This document shows, piece by piece, positions 45,975 to 55,100 of a stretch of DNA of 64,000 bases. The notes under the pieces were generated by a model, which did not search any database, was not told the DNA's origin, and saw nothing but the letters and a program-made list of their open reading frames with translations. Origin of the DNA: Caballeronia sp. LZ062 (GTDB taxonomy: Bacteria; Pseudomonadota; Gammaproteobacteria; Burkholderiales; Burkholderiaceae); NCBI RefSeq assembly GCF_031450785.1, contig NZ_JARTWB010000002.1, positions 2,356,001 through 2,420,000 on the forward strand, in the 5' to 3' direction. The translations under genes and the position numbers were made by a program. How positions within the stretch are numbered: position 1 is the first letter of the stretch; the number at the start of each line of letters is the position of its first letter.

Positions 45975-47570
45975 ATGCGCATGAAACGCTTGCCTGCCCT
46001 TCTCGCTGCCTTCGCCATGGCCGCGCCCATGCTCGCGCAGTCCAAGCCCCTCACCGTCTGCACGGAATCGAGCCCGGACGGCTTCGACGTCGTGCAGTTC
46101 AATTCGCTCGTCACGACGAACGCATCGGCGGACGTCGTTTTCAACACGCTCGTCTCCTATGACGAAGCAGCGAAGAAAGTGGCGCCGTCGCTGGCGCAGA
46201 AGTGGGACGTATCGAGCGATGGCCTGACCTACACGTTTCATCTCCGGCCGAACGTGCAGTTCCAGAGCACCGACTACTTCAAGCCGACGCGCCCGCTGAA
46301 TGCCGACGATGTCGTCTTCACGTTCGAGCGCATGCTTTCCGAGAGCAATCCGTGGCACAAGGTGGCGGGCGCGAGCGGCTTTCCGCACGCGCAGTCGATG
46401 GGCCTCGTCAAGCTGATCAAGAGCGTGTCGAAAGTGGATAACAACACCGTCAAGTTCGAACTGAACGAGCCGAACGCCACCTTCGTGCCGATTCTCACGA
46501 TGGGCTTCGCGTCCATCTATTCGGCGGAATATGCGGATCAGTTGCTGAAGGCGAACAAGCAGGTGGATCTGAACAGCAAGCCCATCGGCACGGGTCCGTT
46601 CGTGCTGAAGAGCTATACGAAGGATGCCGTCATCCGCTATGACGTCAATCCGACGTACTGGGGCGCGAAGCCGAAAATCGACCGTCTCATCTACGCGATC
46701 ACCCCGGACGCCACCGTGCGCGCGCAGAAGATCAAGGCCGGCGAATGCCAGATCGCGCTTTCGCCGAAGCCGCAGGACGTGCTCGACGCGAAGAAGGACA
46801 CGTCGCTCAAAGTCAGCGAAACGCCTGCGTTCATGACGGCGTTCGTCGCGCTCAACACGCAGAAGAAGCCGCTCGACAACCCGAAGGTGCGTCAGGCGCT
46901 GAACATGGCGTTCGACCGCACGACGTACATGAAGACGGTCTTCGACAACACCGCGACGGCCGCCGTCAATCCGTATCCGCCGAATACGTGGAGCTACGAC
47001 AAAAACGTGCAGGCGTATCCGTATTCCGCGGACCGCGCGAAGAAGCTGCTCGCCGACGCGGGCTTTCCGAACGGCTTCGACACGACCATCTGGGTGCGCC
47101 CGAACGGCAGCGTGCTGAACCCTAACCCGAAGGCGGGCGCGGAATTGCTGCAAGCCGATCTCGCGAAGATCGGCGTTAAGGCGCAGGTGAAAGTGATCGA
47201 ATGGGGCGAGCTGATCAAGGAAGCGAAGCAAGGCCAGCACGACATGCTGTTCATGGGCTGGGCCGGCGACAATGGAGACCCCGACAACTATCTGTCGCCG
47301 CTCTTTAGCTGCAACGCGGTGAAGTCGGGCATCAACTTCGCGCGCTTCTGCGACGCGCAACTGGACAAGCTCATTGCGGACGGCAAGGCGACGCCCGATG
47401 TCGCCAGGCGCACGAAGGCGTATGTGGATGCGCAGAAGATCATCCACGATCAGGCGCTGTGGATTCCGCTCGTCTATCCGACCGCCGCCGCGCTCGCGCG
47501 CGCGAACGTCAGCGGCTATAACGTGAGTCCGTTCGGGCGGCAGAACTTCGGCGTGGTCTCAGTGCAGTAA
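45975..47570 (+). CDS. ABC transporter periplasmic peptide-binding protein (DppA/OppA family)
   Basis: 531 residues of solute-binding family 5. Signal peptide about 20 residues (cleavage near MLAQSK). Family features: LTVCTESSPDGFDVVQFNSL, the DDVVFTFERML element and WAGDNGDPDNYLSPLF typical of dipeptide binders. No permease or ATPase gene lies nearby, so it is an orphan binding protein or supplies a distant Dpp system. The ATG at 45975 (MRMKRLPALLAAF) has CGGAGA upstream. Confidence 0.9.
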   Translation: MRMKRLPALLAAFAMAAPMLAQSKPLTVCTESSPDGFDVVQFNSLVTTNASADVVFNTLVSYDEAAKKVAPSLAQKWDVSSDGLTYTFHLRPNVQFQSTDYFKPTRPLNADDVVFTFERMLSESNPWHKVAGASGFPHAQSMGLVKLIKSVSKVDNNTVKFELNEPNATFVPILTMGFASIYSAEYADQLLKANKQVDLNSKPIGTGPFVLKSYTKDAVIRYDVNPTYWGAKPKIDRLIYAITPDATVRAQKIKAGECQIALSPKPQDVLDAKKDTSLKVSETPAFMTAFVALNTQKKPLDNPKVRQALNMAFDRTTYMKTVFDNTATAAVNPYPPNTWSYDKNVQAYPYSADRAKKLLADAGFPNGFDTTIWVRPNGSVLNPNPKAGAELLQADLAKIGVKAQVKVIEWGELIKEAKQGQHDMLFMGWAGDNGDPDNYLSPLFSCNAVKSGINFARFCDAQLDKLIADGKATPDVARRTKAYVDAQKIIHDQALWIPLVYPTAAALARANVSGYNVSPFGRQNFGVVSVQ

Positions 47571-47588
47571 AGCGTTCAGCGCGAAGGC

Positions 47589-48662
47589 TCAGGCCGGCGA
47601 GAAGCGGATCACGCCGTCATCGCCGGTCCGGCACGCGAGCGTGCCGTCGAGCCACAGCAGATTGAGATGTGCGAGCGCCTCGCCGAGCGCGAACGTCATC
47701 TGATGAATATCGAGTGCGCGCCTGAACATGATCGGCACGATATCGGCGGCGCTGCACGGCTTCGCAGCGCACGCCTCGCGCACTTCCGCAAGCCGCGCCC
47801 GATGATGTTCGCGAAGCTGCGCGATTCGCGTGTGCACACCGCGAAACGGCTTGCCGTGCGAGGGCAACGCGAGCACGCCGGCGGGCATGGTCTCGTAGCG
47901 CGCGAGCGATTCCAGATACAGCGCGAGCGGATTGCCTTCCGGCTCAATGGCGAACACCGACACGTTCGTCGAGATGCGCGGCAGCACCATGTCGCCGGAA
48001 ATGAGCAGCGCGTCGGTCGCGCAGTAGAGCGCGGCATGTTCCGGCGAATGGCCGTAGCCCGTCACCACTTCCCACTCGCGCGCACCGATGCGCAGCCGGT
48101 CGCCGTCGCGGATACGGCGGAATTCGCGCGGCATCGAAGGCACGAGCGTCGGGTAATAGCTGTCGCGTTTCTTCAGCGCATCGAGCGATGCAGCGTCCGT
48201 CAGGCCGTGCGCCGCGAAGTGCTGCGCCGCGCGCTCGCCGCCCGCGTTCGAGCCGTCGCCCGCAGCCATCACGCGGCCCATCGCGTATTCGCCGAGCGAG
48301 ATCCACAGCCGCACGTTCCAGCGCTTCTTGTCGCCGCCCTGACAGATCCAGTCCGCGAGCCCGAGATGATCCGGATGGCAATGCGTGACGATCACTCGCA
48401 GCACCGGCTGACCGTCGAGCACCGTGTCGAACACGCGTTCCCAGTTGGCGCGAATGCCCTCGTTCGCGATGCCGCAATCGATAACCGTCCAGCCCTTCAC
48501 GCCGTCGATTTCATCGCGCAGAAGCCACAGGTTGATGTGATCGAGCGCGAACGGCAGCGGCATGCGCAGCCAGTAGACGCCCGGCGCCACTTCCTTCGCG
48601 CCGCCGGGTGCAGGCAATTCGTCGGCAAAGACATAGTCGAGCTGATGTTCGAGTGCATTCAT
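47589..48662 (-). CDS. metallo-beta-lactamase fold hydrolase
   Basis: 357 residues. The metal motif THCHPDHLGLADW (HxHxDH) is near residues 92-105, followed by further ligands in GYGHSPEHAALY and ISGDMVLP. The C-terminal part includes the ALPSHGKPFRG motif. A winged-helix tail as in LACTB2-type hydrolases is plausible (SAADIVPIMFRR). Substrate unknown, possibly a thioester. It is divergent from the MerR gene; the intergenic palindrome probably controls both. Confidence 0.88.
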   Translation of the reverse strand: MNALEHQLDYVFADELPAPGGAKEVAPGVYWLRMPLPFALDHINLWLLRDEIDGVKGWTVIDCGIANEGIRANWERVFDTVLDGQPVLRVIVTHCHPDHLGLADWICQGGDKKRWNVRLWISLGEYAMGRVMAAGDGSNAGGERAAQHFAAHGLTDAASLDALKKRDSYYPTLVPSMPREFRRIRDGDRLRIGAREWEVVTGYGHSPEHAALYCATDALLISGDMVLPRISTNVSVFAIEPEGNPLALYLESLARYETMPAGVLALPSHGKPFRGVHTRIAQLREHHRARLAEVREACAAKPCSAADIVPIMFRRALDIHQMTFALGEALAHLNLLWLDGTLACRTGDDGVIRFSPA

Positions 48663-48708
48663 CGGTCGTGGCTCTGAGGGTTTGCGCCGCCGTTGCAATC
48701 AGGCGAAG

Positions 48709-48738
48709 TTGACGATAACGTAAACGTCATTCTAACGT
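48709..48738. promoter_or_regulatory. MerR-type operator/promoter between MBL hydrolase and MerR genes
   Basis: The 20-base TGACGATAACGTAAACGTCA (48710-48729) matches its own reverse complement at 16 of 20 positions. It sits directly behind TTGACG (48709-48714), with TCTAACG about 16-18 bases further, the spacer position used by MerR regulators. It resembles the TTGACG-n-ACGTMAA-type sites reported for LiuR-like regulators. Likely bound by the MerR protein encoded 39 bases downstream. Confidence 0.6.
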
Positions 48739-48767
48739 TGCATGCGCTTGCGCGCCGCGCTTTTCCG

Positions 48768-49190
48768 ATGACTCAGCCCACCCATTTCACGATCACCGAA
48801 CTGGCGCGCGAGTTCGACATCACGCCGCGCGCCATCCGTTTTTACGAAGATCAGGGTCTTCTCGCGCCGCGGCGAGAAGGCGCGAACGGCTTGCGGCGCG
48901 TGTATTCATCGCGGGATCGCACGCGGCTGAAGCTGACCTTGCGCGGCAAGCGGCTCGGCTTCACGCTCTCGGAAATTCGCACGCTGCTGGACCTTTACGA
49001 TTCGCCTACCGGCACGACCGCGCAATTGCGCGGATTCGTCGATACCATCGCGGCGCATCGGCAAGTGCTCGAACGACAGCTGGAGGACATCAACACGACG
49101 CTTGCCGAACTCGCCGCCTACGAAAAGGAAGGCCGCGCGCTGCTCGCAGCCGGCATGGACAAGCGCGCCCGCAGAGCGAAAGCCGCATGA
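48768..49190 (+). CDS. MerR family transcriptional regulator, LiuR-like
   Basis: 140 residues. Winged-helix DNA-binding domain ITELAREFDITPRAIRFYED (10-29) with the wing RRVYSSRDR, then a coiled-coil dimerisation helix (LRGFVDTIAAHRQVLERQL). No metal-binding cysteines at the C-terminus, so an organic effector is likely. In Burkholderia, LiuR-type MerR proteins regulate branched-chain amino-acid and acyl-CoA catabolism, and a thiolase gene lies in the same string. ATG at 48768; the upstream in-frame GTG/ATG extension lies in the operator region. Confidence 0.9.
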   Translation: MTQPTHFTITELAREFDITPRAIRFYEDQGLLAPRREGANGLRRVYSSRDRTRLKLTLRGKRLGFTLSEIRTLLDLYDSPTGTTAQLRGFVDTIAAHRQVLERQLEDINTTLAELAAYEKEGRALLAAGMDKRARRAKAA

Positions 49191-49229
49191 TGTGACCTGA
49201 CCCTCGACCCACGACCCGCGCACGCCGAC

Positions 49230-51023
49230 ATGAACCACTTCCCCAAGCTGCTTTCGTCGCAGATCGGCTTCGATGTCGCAGAGACGCTGCTCGATGGGTT
49301 CGACCGCCATTACCGCGTGTTTTGCGATGCCGCCATCGAAGCGAAGCCGCTTTTCGAGCGCGGCGACTGGCATGCATTGGCGCGGCTGGCTCGCGAGCGC
49401 ATTGCGTCGTATGACGAGCGCGTGGCGGAATGCGTGGCGCGGCTAGAGGACGAATACGATGCCGAGCATATCGACGACGGCGTCTGGCAGCAGATCAAGC
49501 TGCATTACATCGGGTTGTTGACGACGCATCGGCAGCCGGAATGCGCCGAGACGTTCTTTAATTCGGTGTGCTGCAAGATTCTGCATCGCTCGTACTTCAA
49601 CAACGATTTCATCTTCGTGCGCCCGGCTATCTCGACCGAATATATCGAGAACGACGAGCCCGCCGCGAAGCCGACGTATCGCGCGTATTATCCGGACACC
49701 GACGGCCTCGCCGCGACGCTTGCGCGCATCGTCACGAACTTTCAGCTCGAGCCGCCGTTCGAGGATTTAGCGCGCGACGTGCAGTGCGTGATGCAATCGC
49801 TGCATGACGCGTTCGGCGATTTCGCGCCTGCGCCGAACTTCCAGATTCACGTGCTCTCGTCGCTGTTCTTCCGCAACAAGGCCGCGTATATCATCGGGCG
49901 CATCATTCACGGCGATTCGCTGCTGCCGTTCGCCATCGCCATTCGCCATACGCAGCGCGGGCTTCTCGCGCTCGACACCGTGCTGACCGAACGTCAGCAA
50001 CTGCTCATCATCTTCAGCTTCGCGCACTCGTATTTTCTGGTGGATATGGAAGTGCCGTCCGCATACGTGAACTTTCTGCGCACCATCATGCCGGCCAAGC
50101 CGAACGCGGAAATCTACACGTCGCTGGGCCTGCAAAAGCAGGGCAAGAATCTGTTTTACCGCGACCTGCTGCATCATCTGAAGCATTCGAGCGATCAGTT
50201 CATCATCGCGCCGGGCATCAAGGGACTCGTGATGATCGTCTTCACGCTGCCGTCGTTCCCTTATGTGTTCAAGCTGATCAAGGACGCGTTCCCGCCGCCC
50301 AAGGAAACCACGCGCGAGAAGATTCAGGACAAGTATCAGCTCGTGAAGCGGCATGACCGGCTCGGGCGCATGGCCGATACGCTCGAATATTCGAGCGTCG
50401 CGCTGCCGCTTGCGCGCCTCGATCACGCGCTCATCCGCGAACTGGAGAAAGAAGCGCCCTCGATGATCGAATACGAAGGCGACAATCTGGTGATCCGCCA
50501 CGTGTATATCGAACGGCGCATGGTGCCGCTCAATCTGTTCCTGACGAACGGCCAAGCAGACGACATCGACCACGGCATTCGCGAATACGGCGACGCCATC
50601 AAGCAGTTGATGCAGGCGAACATCTTCCCCGGCGACATGCTGTACAAGAACTTCGGCGTGACGCGGCACGGGCGCGTGGTGTTCTACGACTACGACGAGA
50701 TCGAGTACCTCACGGACTGCAACGTGCGCCGCGTGCCGCCGCCGCGCACCGAGGAAGACGAGCTTTCCGGCGAACCGTGGTATACCGTCGGGCCGCACGA
50801 CATCTTTCCCGAAACGTACGGCACGTTCCTGCTGGGCGATCCGCGCGTGCGCGAAGCGTTCATGCGCCATCATGCGGATCTCCTCGACCCTGCTTTGTGG
50901 CAGCGTCACAAGGAACAATTGCTGCAAGGCGAACTCGCCGATTTTTTCCCTTACGACCGTGCCATTCGCTTTTGCATCCGCTATCCGGAGCGATTCGATA
51001 AGGCACCGGCGCGCGCCGCTTAA
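49230..51023 (+). CDS. aceK: isocitrate dehydrogenase kinase/phosphatase AceK
   Basis: 597 residues, single bifunctional enzyme that phosphorylates and dephosphorylates isocitrate dehydrogenase to control flux into the glyoxylate shunt. The ATP loop [12 protein letters not shown] lies near residue 328. [14 protein letters not shown] and the downstream region ending in GTFLLGDPR are the metal and kinase/phosphatase core. Length matches the family (about 580-610). It is separated from aceA/aceB, unlike the enterobacterial aceBAK order. It starts 39 bases after the MerR gene and is read in the same direction. Confidence 0.96.
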   Translation: MNHFPKLLSSQIGFDVAETLLDGFDRHYRVFCDAAIEAKPLFERGDWHALARLARERIASYDERVAECVARLEDEYDAEHIDDGVWQQIKLHYIGLLTTHRQPECAETFFNSVCCKILHRSYFNNDFIFVRPAISTEYIENDEPAAKPTYRAYYPDTDGLAATLARIVTNFQLEPPFEDLARDVQCVMQSLHDAFGDFAPAPNFQIHVLSSLFFRNKAAYIIGRIIHGDSLLPFAIAIRHTQRGLLALDTVLTERQQLLIIFSFAHSYFLVDMEVPSAYVNFLRTIMPAKPNAEIYTSLGLQKQGKNLFYRDLLHHLKHSSDQFIIAPGIKGLVMIVFTLPSFPYVFKLIKDAFPPPKETTREKIQDKYQLVKRHDRLGRMADTLEYSSVALPLARLDHALIRELEKEAPSMIEYEGDNLVIRHVYIERRMVPLNLFLTNGQADDIDHGIREYGDAIKQLMQANIFPGDMLYKNFGVTRHGRVVFYDYDEIEYLTDCNVRRVPPPRTEEDELSGEPWYTVGPHDIFPETYGTFLLGDPRVREAFMRHHADLLDPALWQRHKEQLLQGELADFFPYDRAIRFCIRYPERFDKAPARAA

Positions 51024-51060
51024 TGCGCGCGCCAATCGAAACAAGAAACACGAACACGAC

Positions 51061-51837
51061 ATGACTGACCGAATCAACGAAGCCGCCCATCCCCTCGTTC
51101 ATCTTTTCGAGAACAATCAGACCTGGGTCACGCGCAAGCTCGCGGAAGACGCCGAGTTCTTCGAGCGCCTCGCCCATCAGCAGGCGCCGGAGTATCTGTG
51201 GATCGGCTGTTCGGACTCGCGCGTGCCCGCGAACCAGATCATCGGCTTGCCGCCGGGCGAAGTGTTCGTGCATCGGAATATCGCGAACGTGGTCGTGCAC
51301 TCGGACCTCAACTGTCTTTCCGTCATCCAGTTCGCCGTCGATCTCCTGAAGGTCAAGCACATTATGGTCGTCGGCCATTACGGTTGCTCGGGCGTAGGGG
51401 CGGCGCTCGTCGGGCGGCGCGTGGGCCTCGCGGACAACTGGCTGCGCCATGTCGAGGACGTGCGCGAAAAGCACGCCGCCTTGCTCGACGAATGGCCGAT
51501 GGGCGAAGCGCGGCATCGCCGGCTGGTCGAGCTGAATACCATCGAGCAGACGCTCAACGTCTGCCGGACCACCGTCGTCAACGACGCCTGGTCGCGCGGG
51601 CAGGCGCTGACCGTGCATGGCTGGACCTACGGCGTTCACGATGGCCGCCTGCGCAACCTCGGCATGATGATCAGCGAGCAGGAAAGAGTGGATTCGACGT
51701 ATCAGGCGTGCCTCGCCGCGTTGAAGCGCGACGGCGCACATGCAGCGGAGAACGACGTGATCGCGTCCGACGCGGCGCGCCTCGGCGATGTTCCCGCAGT
51801 CATTCAGGGCGTCATTCAGGAGCTAAAACATGAGTGA
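51061..51837 (+). CDS. can: beta-class carbonic anhydrase
   Basis: 258 residues. Zinc ligands C50, H106 and C109 (WIGCSDSRVP, VVGHYGCSGV) with the D52-R54 dyad, typical of beta-carbonic anhydrases of the Can type, which interconvert CO2 and bicarbonate. The protein is about 35 residues longer at the C-terminus than E. coli Can (220), with the C-terminal tail (SDAARLGDVPAVIQG) unusual. It overlaps the thiolase start by 8 bases. Confidence 0.94.
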   Translation: MTDRINEAAHPLVHLFENNQTWVTRKLAEDAEFFERLAHQQAPEYLWIGCSDSRVPANQIIGLPPGEVFVHRNIANVVVHSDLNCLSVIQFAVDLLKVKHIMVVGHYGCSGVGAALVGRRVGLADNWLRHVEDVREKHAALLDEWPMGEARHRRLVELNTIEQTLNVCRTTVVNDAWSRGQALTVHGWTYGVHDGRLRNLGMMISEQERVDSTYQACLAALKRDGAHAAENDVIASDAARLGDVPAVIQGVIQELKHE

Positions 51838-53023
51838 GACACAGAACGATCCGGTGGTCATCGTTTCGGCCGCGCGCACGCCGATGGCCGCGTTTCAGGG
51901 CGATTTCGCCGCGCTGACGGCACCGCAACTGGGCGCGGCCGCGATTCGCGCGGCGGTGGAACGCGCGGGGCTTACACCTGAGCAGATCGACGAAGCCATC
52001 ATGGGCTGCGTGCTTCCGGCAGGGCAAGGCCAGGCGCCCGCGCGACAGGCTGCGCTCGGCGCGGGCTTGCCGCTGTCCACCGGTTGCACGACCATCAACA
52101 AGATGTGCGGTTCCGGGATGCGCGCCGCGATGTTCGCGCACGACATCTTGCTCGCGGGCTCGGCGGATGTGATCGTCGCGGGCGGCATGGAGAGCATGAC
52201 GAACGCGCCGTATCTGCTGCCGAAGGCGCGCGGCGGAATGCGCATGGGTCATGGGCAAGTGCTGGATCACATGTTCCTGGACGGCCTCGAAGACGCCTAC
52301 GAAAAGGGCCGTCTGATGGGTACGTTCGCGGAGCAGTGCGCGTCGTCGTATGAATTCTCGCGCGAATCGCAGGATGCGTTCGCCGTGGAATCGCTGCGCC
52401 GCGCGCAACGCGCGAACGAAGACGGTGCGTTCGCGTGGGAAATCGCGCCGGTGACGGTGGCGGGCAGGAAAGGCGATACCGTCATCGACCGCGACGAGCA
52501 GCCGTTCAAGGCGAATATCGAGAAGATTCCGTCGCTGAAACCGGCCTTCGCGAAGGACGGCACCGTGACGGCGGCGAATTCGTCGTCGATATCGGATGGC
52601 GCAGCCGCGCTCGTGATGATGCGCGAATCCACCGCGAAGCGCCTCGGCGCGACGCCCATTGCGCGTGTCGTCGGACACAGCACGTTCGCGCAGCAGCCCG
52701 CGCTCTTCACGACCGCGCCCGTCGGCGCCATTCGCAAGCTCTTCGAGAAGAACGGCTGGCGCGCGAACAATGTCGATTTGTACGAGATCAACGAAGCCTT
52801 CGCCGTCGTGACGATGGCCGCGATGCGCGAGCACGATCTGCCGCACGACAAGGTCAACGTGAACGGCGGCGCGTGCGCGCTCGGGCATCCGATCGGCGCG
52901 TCGGGCGCGCGCATTCTCGTGACGTTGATCGGCGCATTGCGTGCGCGCGGCGGCAAGCGCGGCGTGGCGACGCTGTGCATCGGCGGCGGAGAGGCGACGG
53001 CGATGGGTATCGAACTGGTTTGA
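51830..53023 (+). CDS. acetyl-CoA acetyltransferase (thiolase)
   Basis: 397 residues. Acyl-accepting C93 in TINKMCGSGMRAAMF, catalytic His in CALGHPIGASGAR, and a C-terminal Cys in LCIGGGEATAMG. Condenses or cleaves acetoacetyl-CoA/3-ketoacyl-CoA. The neighbours (MerR, aceK) suggest acyl-CoA or ketone-body catabolism rather than PHB synthesis, as inferred from context. Starts inside the carbonic anhydrase gene's last codons. Confidence 0.94.
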   Translation: MSETQNDPVVIVSAARTPMAAFQGDFAALTAPQLGAAAIRAAVERAGLTPEQIDEAIMGCVLPAGQGQAPARQAALGAGLPLSTGCTTINKMCGSGMRAAMFAHDILLAGSADVIVAGGMESMTNAPYLLPKARGGMRMGHGQVLDHMFLDGLEDAYEKGRLMGTFAEQCASSYEFSRESQDAFAVESLRRAQRANEDGAFAWEIAPVTVAGRKGDTVIDRDEQPFKANIEKIPSLKPAFAKDGTVTAANSSSISDGAAALVMMRESTAKRLGATPIARVVGHSTFAQQPALFTTAPVGAIRKLFEKNGWRANNVDLYEINEAFAVVTMAAMREHDLPHDKVNVNGGACALGHPIGASGARILVTLIGALRARGGKRGVATLCIGGGEATAMGIELV

Positions 53024-53045
53024 GACAGACAACCAAGGACGACTG

Positions 53046-53723
53046 ATGAAAACCGCTCTGATTCTCGGCGCGTCTCGCGGCATCGGCCACGAATTCGTGC
53101 GTCAATATGCCCGCGACGGCTGGCGCGTGCTCGCCACTGCCCGCGATAAAGCCGCGCTATCCGCGCTCGACGCGCTCGGCGCGCAGACGTTCTCGCTCGA
53201 TGTCACGCAGCCCGAGCAGATTGCCGCGCTCGCGTGGCAGCTCGACGAGGAGCGGCTCGATGCGGCGATCATCGTGTCCGGCGTCTACGGCCCGCGTACC
53301 GAAGGCGTCGAGACGATCGGCGCCGAAGATTTCGATCACGTCATGCACGCCAACGTGCGCGGTCCGATGCAACTGATACCCGTGCTGCTGCCGCTCACCG
53401 ACGCCGCGCATGGCGTGCTCGCTGTCGTATCGAGCAAGATGGGCAGCATTAGCGAGGCGAGCGGCACGACCGGCTGGCTGTATCGCGCGAGCAAGGCGGC
53501 GCTCAACTCGGCGCTGAAGGTGGCGTCCTTGCAATCGCGGCATTCGGCGTGCATTGCTCTGCACCCCGGCTGGGTGCGCACGGAGATGGGCGGACCGTCC
53601 GCGGCCATCGACGTCGCGCGCAGCGTCACCGGTATGCGCGCAATCATCGCAGAAGCGCACGCACTGCACGACGACTACAACGGCCGCTTCATTCAGTACG
53701 ACGGCACGCGGCTCGACTGGTAA
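53046..53723 (+). CDS. short-chain dehydrogenase/reductase
   Basis: 225 residues. Cofactor loop LILGASRGIGHEF (residues 6-18), ANVRGPMQL region, and the catalytic YRASKAALN with upstream serines in VVSSKMGSIS. Resembles the csgA/SDR-type small reductases; substrate unknown. It starts 22 bases after the thiolase stop, in the same transcription unit. Confidence 0.88.
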   Translation: MKTALILGASRGIGHEFVRQYARDGWRVLATARDKAALSALDALGAQTFSLDVTQPEQIAALAWQLDEERLDAAIIVSGVYGPRTEGVETIGAEDFDHVMHANVRGPMQLIPVLLPLTDAAHGVLAVVSSKMGSISEASGTTGWLYRASKAALNSALKVASLQSRHSACIALHPGWVRTEMGGPSAAIDVARSVTGMRAIIAEAHALHDDYNGRFIQYDGTRLDW

Positions 53724-53751
53724 GCGCGGCGACAAACATGAGAAACGCGAA

Positions 53752-54360
53752 GTGACTTATCACGTGCATGGCGTGGCAGCGTCCGGCAACTGCTACAAGG
53801 TGCGGCGCGCGCTCGAACAACTGAACCTGCCCTATGTCTGGCACGAGGTAGACATGATGCACGGCGCCACGCGCACCGACGCCTTCCGCAAGCTGAACGC
53901 GAACGGCAAGGTGCCGGTGCTCGTCATCGACGAAACGACGACGCTTTGCGAATCCGACGCGATTCTCTGCTATCTGGCCGAAGGCTCCGCGCTGCTGCCC
54001 GACGATCGCCTCGAACGCGCGCAAGTGCTCCAATGGATGTTCTTCGAGCAGTACAGCCACGAGCCGTATGTGGCGGTGGCGCGCTTTATCCGCGAGTTCC
54101 TCAAGCAGCCGGACGATCCGCGTCTGCCCGAGAAGACCGCCGGTTCGTATCGCGCGCTCGACGTGATGGAGCAGCATCTTGCGACGCGCACGTTCTTCGT
54201 CGGCGAGCGGTACACGGTGGCCGACATCGCGCTGTACGCCTACACGCACGTGGCGGACGAAGCGGGGCTCGATCTGTCGCGCTATCCGGCCATTCGCGCG
54301 TGGCTGGAACGCGTGCGCAATCAGCCGGGCCATGTCGAAATGCCGGGAGTCGATGCATGA
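53752..54360 (+). CDS. glutathione S-transferase family protein
   Basis: 202 residues. Thioredoxin-like N-domain (VHGVAASGNCYKVRRALE, then NGKVPVLVIDETTTLCESDAI, the last part being the glutathione-binding SxAI motif) and an all-helical C-domain (LATRTFFVGERYTVADIALYAYTHV in pieces). The start is most likely the GTG at 53752; no in-frame ATG is available near the family N-terminus. It follows the SDR after 28 bases and overlaps the YchJ gene by 4. Confidence 0.87.
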   Translation: MTYHVHGVAASGNCYKVRRALEQLNLPYVWHEVDMMHGATRTDAFRKLNANGKVPVLVIDETTTLCESDAILCYLAEGSALLPDDRLERAQVLQWMFFEQYSHEPYVAVARFIREFLKQPDDPRLPEKTAGSYRALDVMEQHLATRTFFVGERYTVADIALYAYTHVADEAGLDLSRYPAIRAWLERVRNQPGHVEMPGVDA

Positions 54361-54776
54361 AGCCGGCGGAGTGTCCTTGCGGCGGCGCATCAATGTCGCA
54401 GCGCCCGAACACGCGCGCACCGCGCTACGAAGAATGCTGCGGCCGTTTCATCGACGGTCATGCTTTTCCGGCGAACGCCTTGGAGTTGATGCGTTCGCGC
54501 TACAGCGCCTATGTGCTCGGCGACACCGCCTATCTGCGCGCGACGTGGGACGCCAAAAACTGCCCGCCGGATCTCGACGCCTACGGCGACGGCACCCGCT
54601 GGCTCGGCTTGCAGATCAAGCGCCACACGGTGATCGACGGCGATCACGAAGAGGTGGAATTCGTCGCGCGGTATAAGGTCGGCGGGCGCGCGCATCGTCT
54701 GCATGAAGCCAGCCGTTTTACGCGCAATGCTGATGGGCATTGGATTTATATCGACGGAAGAAGCATCGAGAAGTAA
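54357..54776 (+). CDS. UPF0225 family protein YchJ
   Basis: 139 residues. The Cys motif PAECPCGGAS near the N-terminus and YEECCGRFIDG are the hallmarks of the YchJ/UPF0225 family, which carries SEC-C-like zinc-binding cysteines. The middle part has LELMRSRYSAYVLGDTAYL. Function unknown. The ATG lies in an ATGA overlap with the GST stop. Last gene of the MerR-led string. Confidence 0.88.
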   Translation: MKPAECPCGGASMSQRPNTRAPRYEECCGRFIDGHAFPANALELMRSRYSAYVLGDTAYLRATWDAKNCPPDLDAYGDGTRWLGLQIKRHTVIDGDHEEVEFVARYKVGGRAHRLHEASRFTRNADGHWIYIDGRSIEK

Positions 54777-55100
54777 ATCTTCGCTTAATATGACGCGGTA
54801 TTAATTTCCTGAAGTTTCCCTTTCAGGTTAAGCGGTTACGGGGTTTCCTTTATTGTGCAGTGCAATTTTGAGCGGGTAATCTGTGTTTGCGTCAGGCGCT
54901 GTCATTTCTCGCGCCCGGCCAAATGCGGCAACCCGTTTTTTCCAGTCTGAAGCCATTTGTCATGCCTTATCGAGGCATGACTCCAAAGCCCGGCATTCGA
55001 TACTGCTCATCATCAGCAGCGCGGCCAGCTTGTGACTTCAACCGGCGTTTCCGGGCCCGCGTCATATCAACATATCGATGAGTGCGGTCGGAGTTCACGG
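54777..55100. other. intergenic region with hairpin and weak promoter
   Basis: 324 bases, no supported gene; A/T-rich in its first half. It contains TTGTGC (54853-54858), 18 bases and TAATCT (54877-54882), a weak promoter for the hydrolase. GTCATGCC (54959-54966) and GGCATGAC (54974-54981) form a perfect hairpin of eight pairs. Confidence 0.5.
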
